Source of the DNA: Phytophthora sp. 'mugwort'
Taxonomy: Eukaryota > Oomycota > Peronosporomycetes > Peronosporales > Peronosporaceae
Reading direction: 5' to 3'
Assembly: GCA_033558025.1 (NCBI GenBank)
Contig: JAUCEF010000003.1
Coordinates: forward strand, 2,568,001 to 2,632,000
Length of the DNA stretch: 64,000 bases
Shown here: positions 1 to 9,551 of the stretch, piece after piece
Numbering within the stretch: the stretch's first letter is position 1
Layout of the letters: every line of letters starts with the position of its first letter
The notes under the pieces: generated by a model
Databases searched by the model: none
Seen by the model: only the letters and a program-made list of their open reading frames with translations
What the model was told of the DNA's origin: nothing
Program-made: the position numbers and the translations under genes

Positions 1-1
1 C

Positions 2-796
2 TATGTGGATGACATTCTCAAGCGTTTTGGTATGGACGAGTGCAAGGCCGTGGTGAGTCCCGTCGACATAAGCACTCGACTGATTTCAAGTGACGCAGCG
101 ACTAAGGTGAACGCTCCGTTTCGCGAAGCTGTTGGTGCTCTGATGCACTTGATGACTGCCACGCGCCCGGACATCGCGTACGCCGTTGGCTATGCGTCGC
201 GCTTCATGGAGAACCCTCAAGAAGAACACTGGGTTGCGGTCAAGCGTATCTTTCGCTACCTGCAAGGCACCAAGACGCATGGGATCTGCTTCAAGCCGGG
301 TGACAACATCGACTTTCGCGGGTACTCGGACGCGGACTGGGCTGGCGACCTCGCGGACCGCAAGTCGACTTCCGGCTACACGTTCATGCTAATGGGTGCA
401 CCAGTGAGCTGGGGAAGCAAGAAGCAGTCAAGTGTTTCGCTGTCTACGAGTGAGGCGGAGTACATCGCACTCAGTCTGGCGATCCAAGAAGGCAAGTGGA
501 TTCATCGCCTGTTGTGCGAGATTTTGACGGCAGCGAACAAATCGGGGCCAGAGCTCAAGATCCTCGAAGACAACCAGTCGTGCATCAAGATGACGAAGAA
601 CCCAGTGAACCATGGTCGCGCCAAGCACATCGACATCAAGTACCATCACATCCGTGATGAGGTCAAGCGCGGCGAAGTCAAGCTCGAGTACTGCGAGACT
701 TCTATCATGCTGGCGGACATCATGACCAAGGCACTGCCAGGACCACGCCACACGGATCTGACGGCGTCCCTCGGAATCCACGCGTGTTCGCATTGA
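2..796 (+). pseudogene. A-I#0 Pol C-terminus (partial at window edge)
   Basis: This is the last 264 codons of an A-I Gag-Pol: the end of reverse transcriptase and the RNase H domain ([10 protein letters not shown], then the SEAEY and EDNQS motifs), ending at TGA 794-796. The stop codon runs into the polypurine tract 795-803. The reading frame is open; only the window edge truncates it, so it may be intact upstream. The sequence looks identical to the end of A-I#2 at 13953-14747. Confidence 0.93.
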
Positions 797-803
797 GGGG
801 GCG

Positions 804-1327
804 TATTGAGGGTTGCCGGGTTTTGGTACTGTGTACCAGTAACCGGTTAACCCGAACCGGTCCAACACGATCCCGCGATGTTTACGGTACGTTGTTTACG
901 CCACCGATGATTAGACGAGTAGGATGATTGGACGAACACCGGTGAGTGATGGTTGATTAGATGCACTAGGTGATAGGTATTGACGGTTACCGGATTGGTA
1001 TCAGTTATTAGCCGTGAACCGGTTAACCCGAACCGGTCCAATCCGAACCCACGTTGATTATGGTGATTACGGTAAGTTGTTAACGCCACCGATGATTAGA
1101 CGAGTAGGATGATTGGACGAACACCGGTGAGTGATGGTTGATTAGATGCACTAGGTGATAGGACGCAGGGTCGCGTGTCTATAACAGTAGGGTGTAAGCT
1201 CCAACAATTAAATCACTTTCGAATCTTCATTCTACCCCTCAAGTGCCTTCGCTCCGGTCCCGCCGTCTGCGACGTCCCTCCCTCCGCTTCGTACAAGCTT
1301 CGTGTCCAAGATCCATACCTTTCATCA
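804..1327 (+). repeat. A-I LTR, 524 bp, with double U3
   Basis: Follows the purine tract GAGGGGGCG and ends in ATCA just before the primer-binding site. Positions 804-977 are a truncated A-I U3. Positions 978-1327 are a complete 350-bp LTR of the A-III type (it starts TATTGACGG, like 30112). The same composite occurs at 10179-10702; I see two differences between them. It is the 3' LTR of A-I#0 and the 5' LTR of A-I#1. Confidence 0.92.
1180..1225 (+). promoter_or_regulatory. Predicted A-I LTR promoter (TATA plus Inr)
   Basis: TATAAC at 1180-1185 lies about 35 bp upstream of the A in the initiator-like TCACTTT (1213-1219). That is followed by an imperfect FPR-like AATCTTC. Transcription starting near 1215 would give a leader of about 117 nt. 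The oomycete Inr/FPR consensus is established knowledge; its use here is inferred. Confidence 0.6.
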
Positions 1328-1343
1328 GGTTATGAGCCCAAGC
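1328..1343 (+). other. Primer-binding site overlapping the start codon (A-I#1)
   Basis: GGTTATGAGCCCAAGC directly follows the LTR. Its complement, CUUGGGCUCAUAACC, has the form of an initiator tRNA-Met anticodon arm: GGG stem, CUCAUAA loop, CC. This matches the half-tRNA priming known for Drosophila copia. The ATG at 1332-1334, the complement of the CAU anticodon, opens the Gag-Pol frame. Confidence 0.85.
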
Positions 1344-4300
1344 ACCATGTCCTCTGCCCAAGACGCCTCGACCAAGGTCTCCATTGACAAGTTCAACGGG
1401 GACAACTACGCGACGTGGAACCGCTACATGCGTGGCGTGTTCCTGACCAAGTCGACGTGGCATGTCGTGAACCGTGAGACGACGCCAAGCTACACGGACT
1501 CGCGGGCCAAGGACGACTACGTCAAGTTGAGCAACATCGCTTTCGGACTGATGCTGCTCCACATGGACGCGGACTACCACCATGTGGTCGACGACTGCGA
1601 GGAAGCGTGGGTGGCCTGGTCGCGCCTGAAGACGCTGTACGGTGGTTCGCAGAAGGCTGGACGCATCTACCTGAAGCGCCAACTCTTCAGCATGGAGATG
1701 TCGGAAGGCGGCAATGTGTTGCATCATTGCAACGAGGTCCTCAACATCAGCGCCAAGCTCAGCAGCATCGGTGCCAAGATGGAGGACGAGGACGTGGCGA
1801 TCTGCTTGTTGCGCAGCCTCCCCAAGAGCTACGAGAACGTCGTGCTGAACTTGGAGATGAGCAGCGCTGAACTGCGGTCGCAAGACGTCGTGAAGGTGCT
1901 CACGAACGAGCACATCAAGAGACAAGGCGAGAAGACGGCGACGGTGAAGACGGAGAACGCGGCCAAGGCGTTCAACACCGACCGAGAGTCTCGCCAGTGT
2001 ACGTACTGCGGAAAAGTGGGGCACACGATTGACAAGTGCTGGACCAAGCAGAAGGACGAGAACCGAGGGCCGAGACGCGGCGGCAACGGCCGTGGACGCG
2101 GGGTCAACAACATCCAGTGGAGAAACGACAGCAACGGCTACGACTACGACTACGATCGAGTAGCGTTCGCGGTTTCACTGGAATGTGGGGTTTCGACGGG
2201 CAAGAATGTGTCCGGGATGTGGGCGGTCGACAGCGGCGCAACGCACCACATCTGCAACGACAAGACCAAGTTCGTCCATTTGATTGAGCGGAACGAAGGC
2301 GAACTTTCGGTGGCCGATGGCAACAAGGCGGCCATCATGGGTGTGGGGACCATCGTGGAACAAGTGGTTCTGCCCAATGGCGACGAGCGCGAGATCGAGA
2401 TCAAGAACGCGCTGTACGTGCCAAGCATGAGCAAGAATCTGCTTTCGGTACCGCAGATCAACAAAAGTGACAAGTTTCAAGTGGTGTTCGACGGCACCAA
2501 GATGCAGATTGCGCACAAAGGCTCCAAGCAAGTGGTGGCGACGGCAAACCTCATGGATGGACTCTACTGGCTTCAGACGCCTCAGCGATCGGCGAATGCG
2601 GCGACGAGTGGCAAGACTGTCGACCTGCACGCGCGCATGGGTCACGCTCCAGTCGAGGTGCTTCGCAAGATGGTCGACACCAAGATGATCAAGGACGCGA
2701 AAGCACCTTCCAAGTCGAGTGGACCAAGTGTGTGTCGTGGTTGCCAGCAAGGCAAAATGGTCCAAAAACCATTCCCAAGCAACCGTGACAAGCGTCGCTA
2801 CGACACATTTGAGCTGCTCCACTTCGATATCTGCGGACCCATGGAAGAAAACTCGCTTGGTGGCAGCAAGTATCTGCTACTGATCGTGGACGAAGCCAGC
2901 GGATGCATGAAGGGTTTCTGTCTGCGTGCCAAGTCGGAGAGTGAAGACTGCATCAAGACGTACATCATGAAGGTGCAGAAGCAGTTCGGCAAGAAGGTCA
3001 AGTTTGTGCGGCACGACGGAGCTCGTGAGTTTGCGACCAACTCGCTCAACGACTTCTACGAAGACGAAGGCATCGAGCAGCAAACCACGGTTCCGTACGC
3101 GCACCAGACCAACGGCACGGCAGAGCGAGCTATCCGAACTATCGTCACGATCGGCCGCAGCATGTTGCATCACGCTAAGCTGGACAAGTGTTTCTGGGCT
3201 GAGGCGGCGATGACGGCCATCTATGTGAAGAACCGCCTGCCGTCACCCAAGATCGAGCACAAGACTCCGTTCGAGATCGTCTACAAGTCCAAGCCGAGTG
3301 TGAAGCACATGCGTGTTTTCGGCTGTCGGACGTACATCCTGACTCCGAAAGAGAAGCGACTCAAGTGGGATCCCAAGGCTCGCGCCGGATTGTTTCTGGG
3401 TTACGAAGAAGTGTCCAAGGCGTATCGACTTTATGACATCGAGGCGGGGCAGGTGGTCATCAGTCGCGATGTCAACTTCGATGAATCGACCTTTGGATTT
3501 TCACCGACGATTTCTGATGAAGATGTCGACGACCTGGACTTCGACTCGCTCGACATCGACGATGATGGTCCGCGCCAGACGGAGTACAAACAGGCAGGGA
3601 AGCGCAAGAGCCGCCCGAGTGACGAAGATGAAGCTGCCAGAAGACCGCGCGCTGTGCGTCATCGACCTGGACTGGAAGAAGCAAGTGCACCGAACGACTC
3701 CCCTTCGCACCGAACAGACGCAGATGAAGAAGAAAAGTCTGGAGACCAAGATGAAGAATCGACTCCATCTGTGTTTTGGCGTGCAAGTGCCAACGCGGTC
3801 GAAGCAGCCGTGGACTTATCGGAGCCGTCGACATTCCAAGAAGCGGTCAACGGCCCGGACCAACTGCACTGGCGCAAGGCGATTCGTGCTGAGTTAAAGT
3901 CGATGCGACTTCGTGGTGTGTTTCGTGCTGCCAAGTTGCCTAACGGACAACGCGCCATCGGCACCAAGTGGGTGTTCAAGATCAAGCGCAAAGCGGACGG
4001 ATCGATCGAGAAGTACAAGGCGCGCCTCGTGGCCAAGGGGTTTAAGCAGAAGTACGGCATCGACTACACGGAGACGTTCTCGCCCGTGGTCAAGTACGTG
4101 ACGCTGCGCATGGTCATCGCGATTGCCAAGTATTTCGACTGGCCCCTCGACCAACTCGACGTGGTAACAGCTTTCCTGTACGGGATAATGAAAGAACTGG
4201 TGTTCTGCGCGGTCCCCGAAGGTGTTGATCTCGACGGTGACTTCGACTGCCTGGAATTGGTGAAGGCGATCTACGGTCTCAAGCAAGCTTCGCGCGTGTG

Positions 4301-5068
4301 GAATGAGACCTTCGACGAGTTCGTGTGCTCCATCGGCTTTCAAGTATCGGCGTTCGACCCGTGCCTCTACATCAAGATCGTTGACGGTCACTGCGTGCTC
4401 GTGCTGGTCTACGTGGATGACGTGCTGATTACCGGAAGTTCACCCGAACTGATCTCACGCACGAAGACCGACCTCAAGACACGCTTCGAGATGACCGACA
4501 GCGGCAAGTGCGCGTTCGTTCTTGGGATCGAATTGGTGGACGGCCCGGACGGCAGCGTGACGATGTGTCAGCGCCGCTATGTGGATGACATTCTCAAGCG
4601 TTTTGGTATGGACGAGTGCAAGGCCGTGGTGAGTCCCGTCGACATAAGCACTCGACTGATTTCAAGTGACGCAGCGACTAAGGTGAACGCTCCGTTTCGC
4701 GAAGCTGTTGGTGCTCTGATGCACTTGATGACTGCCACGCGCCCGGACATCGCGTACGCCGTTGGCTATGCGTCGCGCTTCATGGAGAACCCTCAAGAAG
4801 AACACTGGGTTGCGGTCAAGCGTATCTTTCGCTACCTGCAAGGCACCAAGACGCATGGGATCTGCTTCAAGCCGGGTGACAACATCGACTTTCGCGGGTA
4901 CTCGGACGCGGACTGGGCTGGCGACCTCGCGGACCGCAAGTCGACTTCCGGCTACACGTTCATGCTAATGGGTGCACCAGTGAGCTGGGGAAGCAAGAAG
5001 CAGTCAAGTGTTTCGCTGTCTACGAGTGAGGCGGAGTACATCGCACTCAGTCTGGCGATCCAAGAAGG
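1332..5068 (+). pseudogene. A-I#1 Gag-Pol, 5' part, split by B1
   Basis: Open from the ATG in the primer-binding site to the B1 insertion, which cuts RNase H at codon 1,246. It carries Gag with a CCHC knuckle, protease DSGA, integrase HHCC and D,D(35)E, and reverse transcriptase YVDD. Joined to 9868-10171 across the insertion the frame stays open (4,041 bp, 1,346 codons plus stop), so B1 is the only visible lesion. As it stands, the frame runs into the B1 LTR and adds 13 foreign residues before a stop at 5111. An in-frame GTG at 1302 was not chosen because it lies in the LTR. Confidence 0.95.
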
Positions 5069-5422
5069 TGTTGTCAAGGAGACGTCTCGACCAGCTGCTG
5101 TATACCGGTAGGATACCGGTATGACCTTCACTCAGTGGCATCGCACTCATCATGTGATTACGAGACGAAGATTACGTCACGGTGTTTATGGGACGGTGTT
5201 TACGCCACGGACGATTACGCCATGGGTGGGTACAAGATTGTGGGTACATGATGGGCTCTACGTGGCACTCCCTGATTGGCTGAAGTAACTCAGTATCCAG
5301 TAGAGAATCCAGTAGAGTGTACCCAGTAGGTAGAACTGTAGGCTTAGAGGTAGCAAGGAGTTTGCGAACTAAGGACCTGAATCAATCACTTTGCATTTTG
5401 CCATCAAGTGACCAAGCCTTTT
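5069..5422 (+). repeat. B1 5' LTR
   Basis: 354 bp, starting TGTTGTC and ending CCTTTT rather than the usual CA. The ends are fixed by the GAAGG duplication outside and the primer-binding site inside. U3 holds two ATACCGGTA boxes, several TTACG motifs (about 5151-5220) and three CCAGTAG copies (5297, 5309, 5323). Confidence 0.95.
5386..5401 (+). promoter_or_regulatory. Oomycete-type core promoter in family B LTR
   Basis: TCACTTT (5386-5392) fits the initiator YCAYTYY, and ATTTTGC (5395-5401) fits the flanking promoter region MWTTTNC. A start at about 5388 gives a leader of only about 39 nt before the ATG at 5427. No TATA box is seen about 30 bp upstream. Confidence 0.65.
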
Positions 5423-5438
5423 GGTTATGAGCCCAAGC
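5423..5438 (+). other. Primer-binding site overlapping the start codon (B1)
   Basis: The same GGTTATGAGCCCAAGC as in family A, directly after the LTR, with the start ATG at 5427-5429 inside it. The sequence diverges from family A right after this block, so it is the primer constraint that is shared. Confidence 0.85.
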
Positions 5439-8400
5439 CCCGTCTTCCCTGACCAAGACCCCGACTACGCCTTCGCCATGGACGCCACGTCGACTACCGC
5501 CCGCATTAACAAGTTCGACGGAACTAACTTCCACACGTGGAAGTTCAAGATGCAGATGGTGCTCGAGGAGCGCGAACTGTGGGAAGTGACAAGTGGGGAA
5601 GTGAAGCTGGAGCACTGCCAGACTGCGGCGGATCAAGCGCTCTTTCGGAAGAAGTCGCGCAAGGCGCTGGCGATCATCTGTCTCGCGATGGAGGATTCGC
5701 AGCTGCCGCTGGTTCGCTCGGCGAGTGGCGCGCATGATGCATGGTCAAGACTGGAAGGACACTTCGAGAAGAAGAGTTTGGCCAACAAGCTCTTTCTTCG
5801 TCGGCGTTTCTTCACGACGATGATGGACGAAGGTGATGATGTGCTGGAGCACATCAACAAGATCAAGACGCTGGCGGAGCAGCTCGACGCAGTGGGCGCT
5901 CCGGTCAGCGAGGACGACTTGGTGATCACGCTTTTGGGAAGTCTGAGCGAGTCGTACCAGTTCCTGATCACGGCGTTGGAGTCGAGAGCCGACTCACTGT
6001 CGTGGGAACTCGTGACGTCTCGGCTGCTTCATGAGGACATGAAGCGCAAGGAACAAGGTGGCGGTACGGACGGCACCGCGCACGGTCAAGGTCAAGCGTT
6101 CATGACAAGCGACAATAAGCGCAAGGGTCGGCAGGCGCAGAAGACTAGTGCCTGTCACTACTGTGGCGAGCACGGACATTGGATCGCCAAGTGTCCGGTG
6201 CGAATCCGCGAGAACGCGGAGCGGCAGAGGCCGCAACGAGCGAATGTCGCGCAGAGTGAAGATGACTCTGACGACTTCCTCTTCTCGGTTGGTGGTAACA
6301 CGGGTGCCTCCAAGTCGAATGGAGTGTGGCTGGTCGACTCAGGTGCGACGCAGCACATGACGTACTCGAAGGAGTACATGAAGAACTACAAGAAGATCTC
6401 TCCGGTGGACGTGCATCTCGCGGACGACGGTGTGGTTCAGGCTGTGGGGACCGGCGACATTGTGATGTCGATGAAGACCCCGCGCGGCATGAAGAAGGGT
6501 GTACTCACGAACGTGTGGCACATTCCGAAGCTGTCGCGCAACCTGTTTTCGGTTGGTCGGTTCACTAAGGACGTCGGGCCAGTTATCTTCGAGAGCGACG
6601 GGTGCTTCGCTGAAACGAAGAGTCTCAAGTGGAAGCTCGGCGCTCGTGAGGGCAAAGGACTTTTCAAGCTGTGCATGACTCCGATGATGCCTGACGAGGC
6701 CAATGCGGCAAGTTCGAAGGATCGCCAAGGGGACACCACGTCGTACCTCTGGCACCTTCGACTTGGTCACATCGGCCATGGCGGTCTAGACGCCATCGTC
6801 AAGAAGGGCTACGGTGTTGGTATCGACATGGCGTCGGTGAAGCAGTGGGAGCTGTGCGACGGATGCTCACTCGGCAAGCAAACGCGAGTACGCTACATGA
6901 AGACGTCGCCAAACCGTGCCAAGCAAGTGCTAGAAGTCGTACACAGTGATGTATGCGGTCCCATGCAGACGCCGACCTTTGGAGGCAAGCGCTATTTTGT
7001 CACGTTTATCGATGACAAGTCGCACTTCTGTGTGGTGTACTTGCTGCGCAACAAGTCCGAGGTGGCCGACAAGTTCGCGCAATTCGTCGCGTTAGCTGAG
7101 ACCCAGACTGGCAAGCGCGTGAAAATGCTGCGGAGCGACAACGGCGGCGAGTACACTTCGGGTGAGATGGCCAAGTTCTGTGCGGACCGTGGTATCATGC
7201 AGAAGTTCACGCCGCCATACACGCCTCAGCTGAACGGAGTCGCCGAGCGCATGAACCGGACGTTGGTGGAGTGTGCGCGTTGCATGCTGGAACATGCTGG
7301 ATTGCCCAAGACGTATTGGGGTGAAGCTGTCGTGACAGCTACGTTCCTCCGTAATCGGTGTCCGACGCGTGCCATCAACCACGACAAGTCGCCGCACCAG
7401 GTTTGGACAGGCAAGAAACCGCTGCTAGCGAACCTCAAGGTGTTCGGTTGCCACGCGTACGTGCACGTGCCGAAGGAGAAGCGCACCAAGTTTGACGCTC
7501 GGTCGGTGCGCTGTCGGTTCCTGGGATACTCGGAGCATGAGAAAGCGTACCGTTTCGAAGAGACCAAGAGCGGTCGCGTGCTGGTGAGCCGCGACGCGCA
7601 GTTTATGGAAGACGTCTTCGACAGTGGGAGACGTGACTACCATCAGAGGGAGGTGGTGGTCATTCAAGATGAAGAGACGACGGATCAAGATTCGTTGCAG
7701 TCGGATGAAGACGACAAAGAAGAAGAAGACGAAGAAGCAGCGCGGGACGAAGGTTTTGAACCAGGCAGCAAGCGACACCCGCGGACGCAGTCGCTGGAAG
7801 AAGCTGTGGAAGTTCCAAGTGCCAAGCGGCAGAGTCGACACCTGACTCTGGACGAGATGTCGGCTGCGGCTCAAGAAAGTCAAGACTTCGAAGCTGCATA
7901 CGTCGTGAATTCAGTGGGAGAAATGCCGACCACGTTCAAGTCGGCGATGGAATCCAGCGACGCAGTCAAGTGGAAGGAGGCGTGTGACTCGGAGGTCGAG
8001 TCGCTCCGCAAGAACGAGACGTGGATCCTCGTGCCGCTGCCAAAAGGACGCAAGGCAATCGGCAACCGATGGGTGTTCCGTGTGAAGGAGAACCAGGCTG
8101 GAGAGATCGAACGGTTCAAGGCGCGCCTGGTGGCCAAGGGATTTTCGCAGAAGTACGGCATCGACTACGACGAGACTTTCGCGCCAGTGGCCAAGTTCAC
8201 GTCGATCAGGATCCTGCTCAGTCTGGCGGCCAAGTACAATCTCATAGTGCACCAGATGGATGTCAAGACAGCTTTCCTGAACGGTTTGTTAGACGAAGAC
8301 ATCTACATGGCACAGCCGGACGGCTACATCGATGAAAAGCACCCGGACTATGTCTGTCAGCTCAAGCGGTCTCTTTACGGTTTGAAGCAGTCGCCGCGGA

Positions 8401-9551
8401 TGTGGAACAAGACCATCGACGACCTCATGCTCAAGCTAGGGTTCAAGAAGTGCGAGTCTGACCACTGCATCTACTTCAAGCGTGACGACCAAGACATGAT
8501 CTTCGTGGCGCTATATGTCGACGACCTGATCCTCGCAAGTAACAACGACAAGCTGCTCAAGTCGACGAAGAAGGCGCTCAGTGACCGTTTCGAGATGACG
8601 GACCTGGGCCAGCTCAAGTACTTCCTCGGCATGGAAATCGATCAAGATGTGACGACAGGGAAGGTGTCAATGCGGCAAACCAAATTTACGAAAGACATTC
8701 TGGAGAAGTTCAACATGGAGAAGAGCAATCCTGTTAAGACGCCACAGGATCCGGGCCTCAAGCTGACCAAGGCCATGTGCGAGGGCGGCTGCAAGCACGA
8801 CGAGACCATGGTAAACGTGCCATACCGGAACGCTGTGGGATGCCTCATGTATCTCATGGTAGGCACACGCCCGGACCTCGCAGCAGCAGTGGGAGTTCTC
8901 AGCCAGTTTGCAGCAGACCCATGTCCGACACACTGGCAGGCGCTTAAGAGGGTCTTCAGGTACATTCAAGGCACGAAGACGCACGGCATCGAGTTTCAAG
9001 CGAGCTGCGACGACGGACCCCAAGGCTATTCAGATGCCGACTGGGCTGGAGACATCGAGTCAAGAAGAAGTACAAGTGGCTACGCGTTCATGATGAATGG
9101 CGGATGCATCAGCTGGAGGAGCAAGAAGCAGCGGACAGTGGCGCTGTCTTCGACGGAAGCTGAGTACATGGCGCTATCGGAGGCGACACAAGAGGCGGTG
9201 TGGCTTAAGGTGTTCCTGTGCGAGCTCGGTGAGATGACAAGCGATGAAGCAATCAAGATCTACGAGGACAACCAAGGCTCCATCGCGTTGGCCAAGAATC
9301 CCGAATTCCACAAGCGCACCAAGCACATCGACATTCGCTACCATTTCGTGCGCGAGAAGGTGGAAGACGGTCAAGTGGTGCTGCAGTATGTTTCGACAAC
9401 CGACATGCTGGCGGACATCATGACGAAGCCAATCTCTGCAACGCAGTTCAGTGTGCTCCGGAGCAAACTCGGCATCGAAGCGCTGAAGGCTGTCGAGTCG
9501 AGTGGGAGTGTTGTCAAGGAGACGTCTCGACCAGCTGCTGTATACCGGTAG
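5427..9551 (+). CDS. gag-pol: B1 Gag-Pol polyprotein, intact (1,374 aa)
   Basis: A single frame without lesion. Order: Gag; CCHC knuckle (CX2CX4HX4C, residues 243-256); aspartic protease (VDSGA, D304); pre-integrase zinc region (H443, C477, C480); integrase core D508, D571, E607 (D,D(35)E, with SDNGGEY around the second D); a very acidic linker (about 748-775); reverse transcriptase (YVDD 1030-1033); RNase H ([11 protein letters not shown]1203). This order is diagnostic of Copia. There is no frameshift between Gag and Pol, so Gag excess must come from another mechanism. The frame starts inside the primer-binding site and ends inside the 3' LTR: the last 14 codons and the stop (9549-9551) lie in U3. 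The next in-frame Met is codon 18. Confidence 0.97.
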   Translation: MSPSPVFPDQDPDYAFAMDATSTTARINKFDGTNFHTWKFKMQMVLEERELWEVTSGEVKLEHCQTAADQALFRKKSRKALAIICLAMEDSQLPLVRSASGAHDAWSRLEGHFEKKSLANKLFLRRRFFTTMMDEGDDVLEHINKIKTLAEQLDAVGAPVSEDDLVITLLGSLSESYQFLITALESRADSLSWELVTSRLLHEDMKRKEQGGGTDGTAHGQGQAFMTSDNKRKGRQAQKTSACHYCGEHGHWIAKCPVRIRENAERQRPQRANVAQSEDDSDDFLFSVGGNTGASKSNGVWLVDSGATQHMTYSKEYMKNYKKISPVDVHLADDGVVQAVGTGDIVMSMKTPRGMKKGVLTNVWHIPKLSRNLFSVGRFTKDVGPVIFESDGCFAETKSLKWKLGAREGKGLFKLCMTPMMPDEANAASSKDRQGDTTSYLWHLRLGHIGHGGLDAIVKKGYGVGIDMASVKQWELCDGCSLGKQTRVRYMKTSPNRAKQVLEVVHSDVCGPMQTPTFGGKRYFVTFIDDKSHFCVVYLLRNKSEVADKFAQFVALAETQTGKRVKMLRSDNGGEYTSGEMAKFCADRGIMQKFTPPYTPQLNGVAERMNRTLVECARCMLEHAGLPKTYWGEAVVTATFLRNRCPTRAINHDKSPHQVWTGKKPLLANLKVFGCHAYVHVPKEKRTKFDARSVRCRFLGYSEHEKAYRFEETKSGRVLVSRDAQFMEDVFDSGRRDYHQREVVVIQDEETTDQDSLQSDEDDKEEEDEEAARDEGFEPGSKRHPRTQSLEEAVEVPSAKRQSRHLTLDEMSAAAQESQDFEAAYVVNSVGEMPTTFKSAMESSDAVKWKEACDSEVESLRKNETWILVPLPKGRKAIGNRWVFRVKENQAGEIERFKARLVAKGFSQKYGIDYDETFAPVAKFTSIRILLSLAAKYNLIVHQMDVKTAFLNGLLDEDIYMAQPDGYIDEKHPDYVCQLKRSLYGLKQSPRMWNKTIDDLMLKLGFKKCESDHCIYFKRDDQDMIFVALYVDDLILASNNDKLLKSTKKALSDRFEMTDLGQLKYFLGMEIDQDVTTGKVSMRQTKFTKDILEKFNMEKSNPVKTPQDPGLKLTKAMCEGGCKHDETMVNVPYRNAVGCLMYLMVGTRPDLAAAVGVLSQFAADPCPTHWQALKRVFRYIQGTKTHGIEFQASCDDGPQGYSDADWAGDIESRRSTSGYAFMMNGGCISWRSKKQRTVALSSTEAEYMALSEATQEAVWLKVFLCELGEMTSDEAIKIYEDNQGSIALAKNPEFHKRTKHIDIRYHFVREKVEDGQVVLQYVSTTDMLADIMTKPISATQFSVLRSKLGIEALKAVESSGSVVKETSRPAAVYR

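Noticed and set aside
804..1327. Two independent adjacent solo LTRs instead of one composite LTR
   Set aside because: The same join occurs at 10179-10702 on the other side of A-I#1, with a purine tract before and a primer site after, so it acts as one LTR.
1302..1331. In-frame upstream extension of family A (GTG at 1302), family C (GTG at 43308) and family B (TTG at 5421)
   Set aside because: These are non-ATG codons inside the LTR. The first ATG lies in the primer-binding site and is shared by all families.
1239..2024. Long antisense frames opposite gag (also 10614-11399, 39115-40065, 54735-55571), up to 316 codons
   Set aside because: They recur only because the coding strand is G/C-rich at third positions. 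They have no recognisable domain and simply follow gag in every copy, including truncated ones.
5069..5111. A-I#1 ending with 13 extra residues as a true variant C-terminus
   Set aside because: The residues come from the B1 LTR read through at the insertion; the real C-terminus is at 9868-10171.
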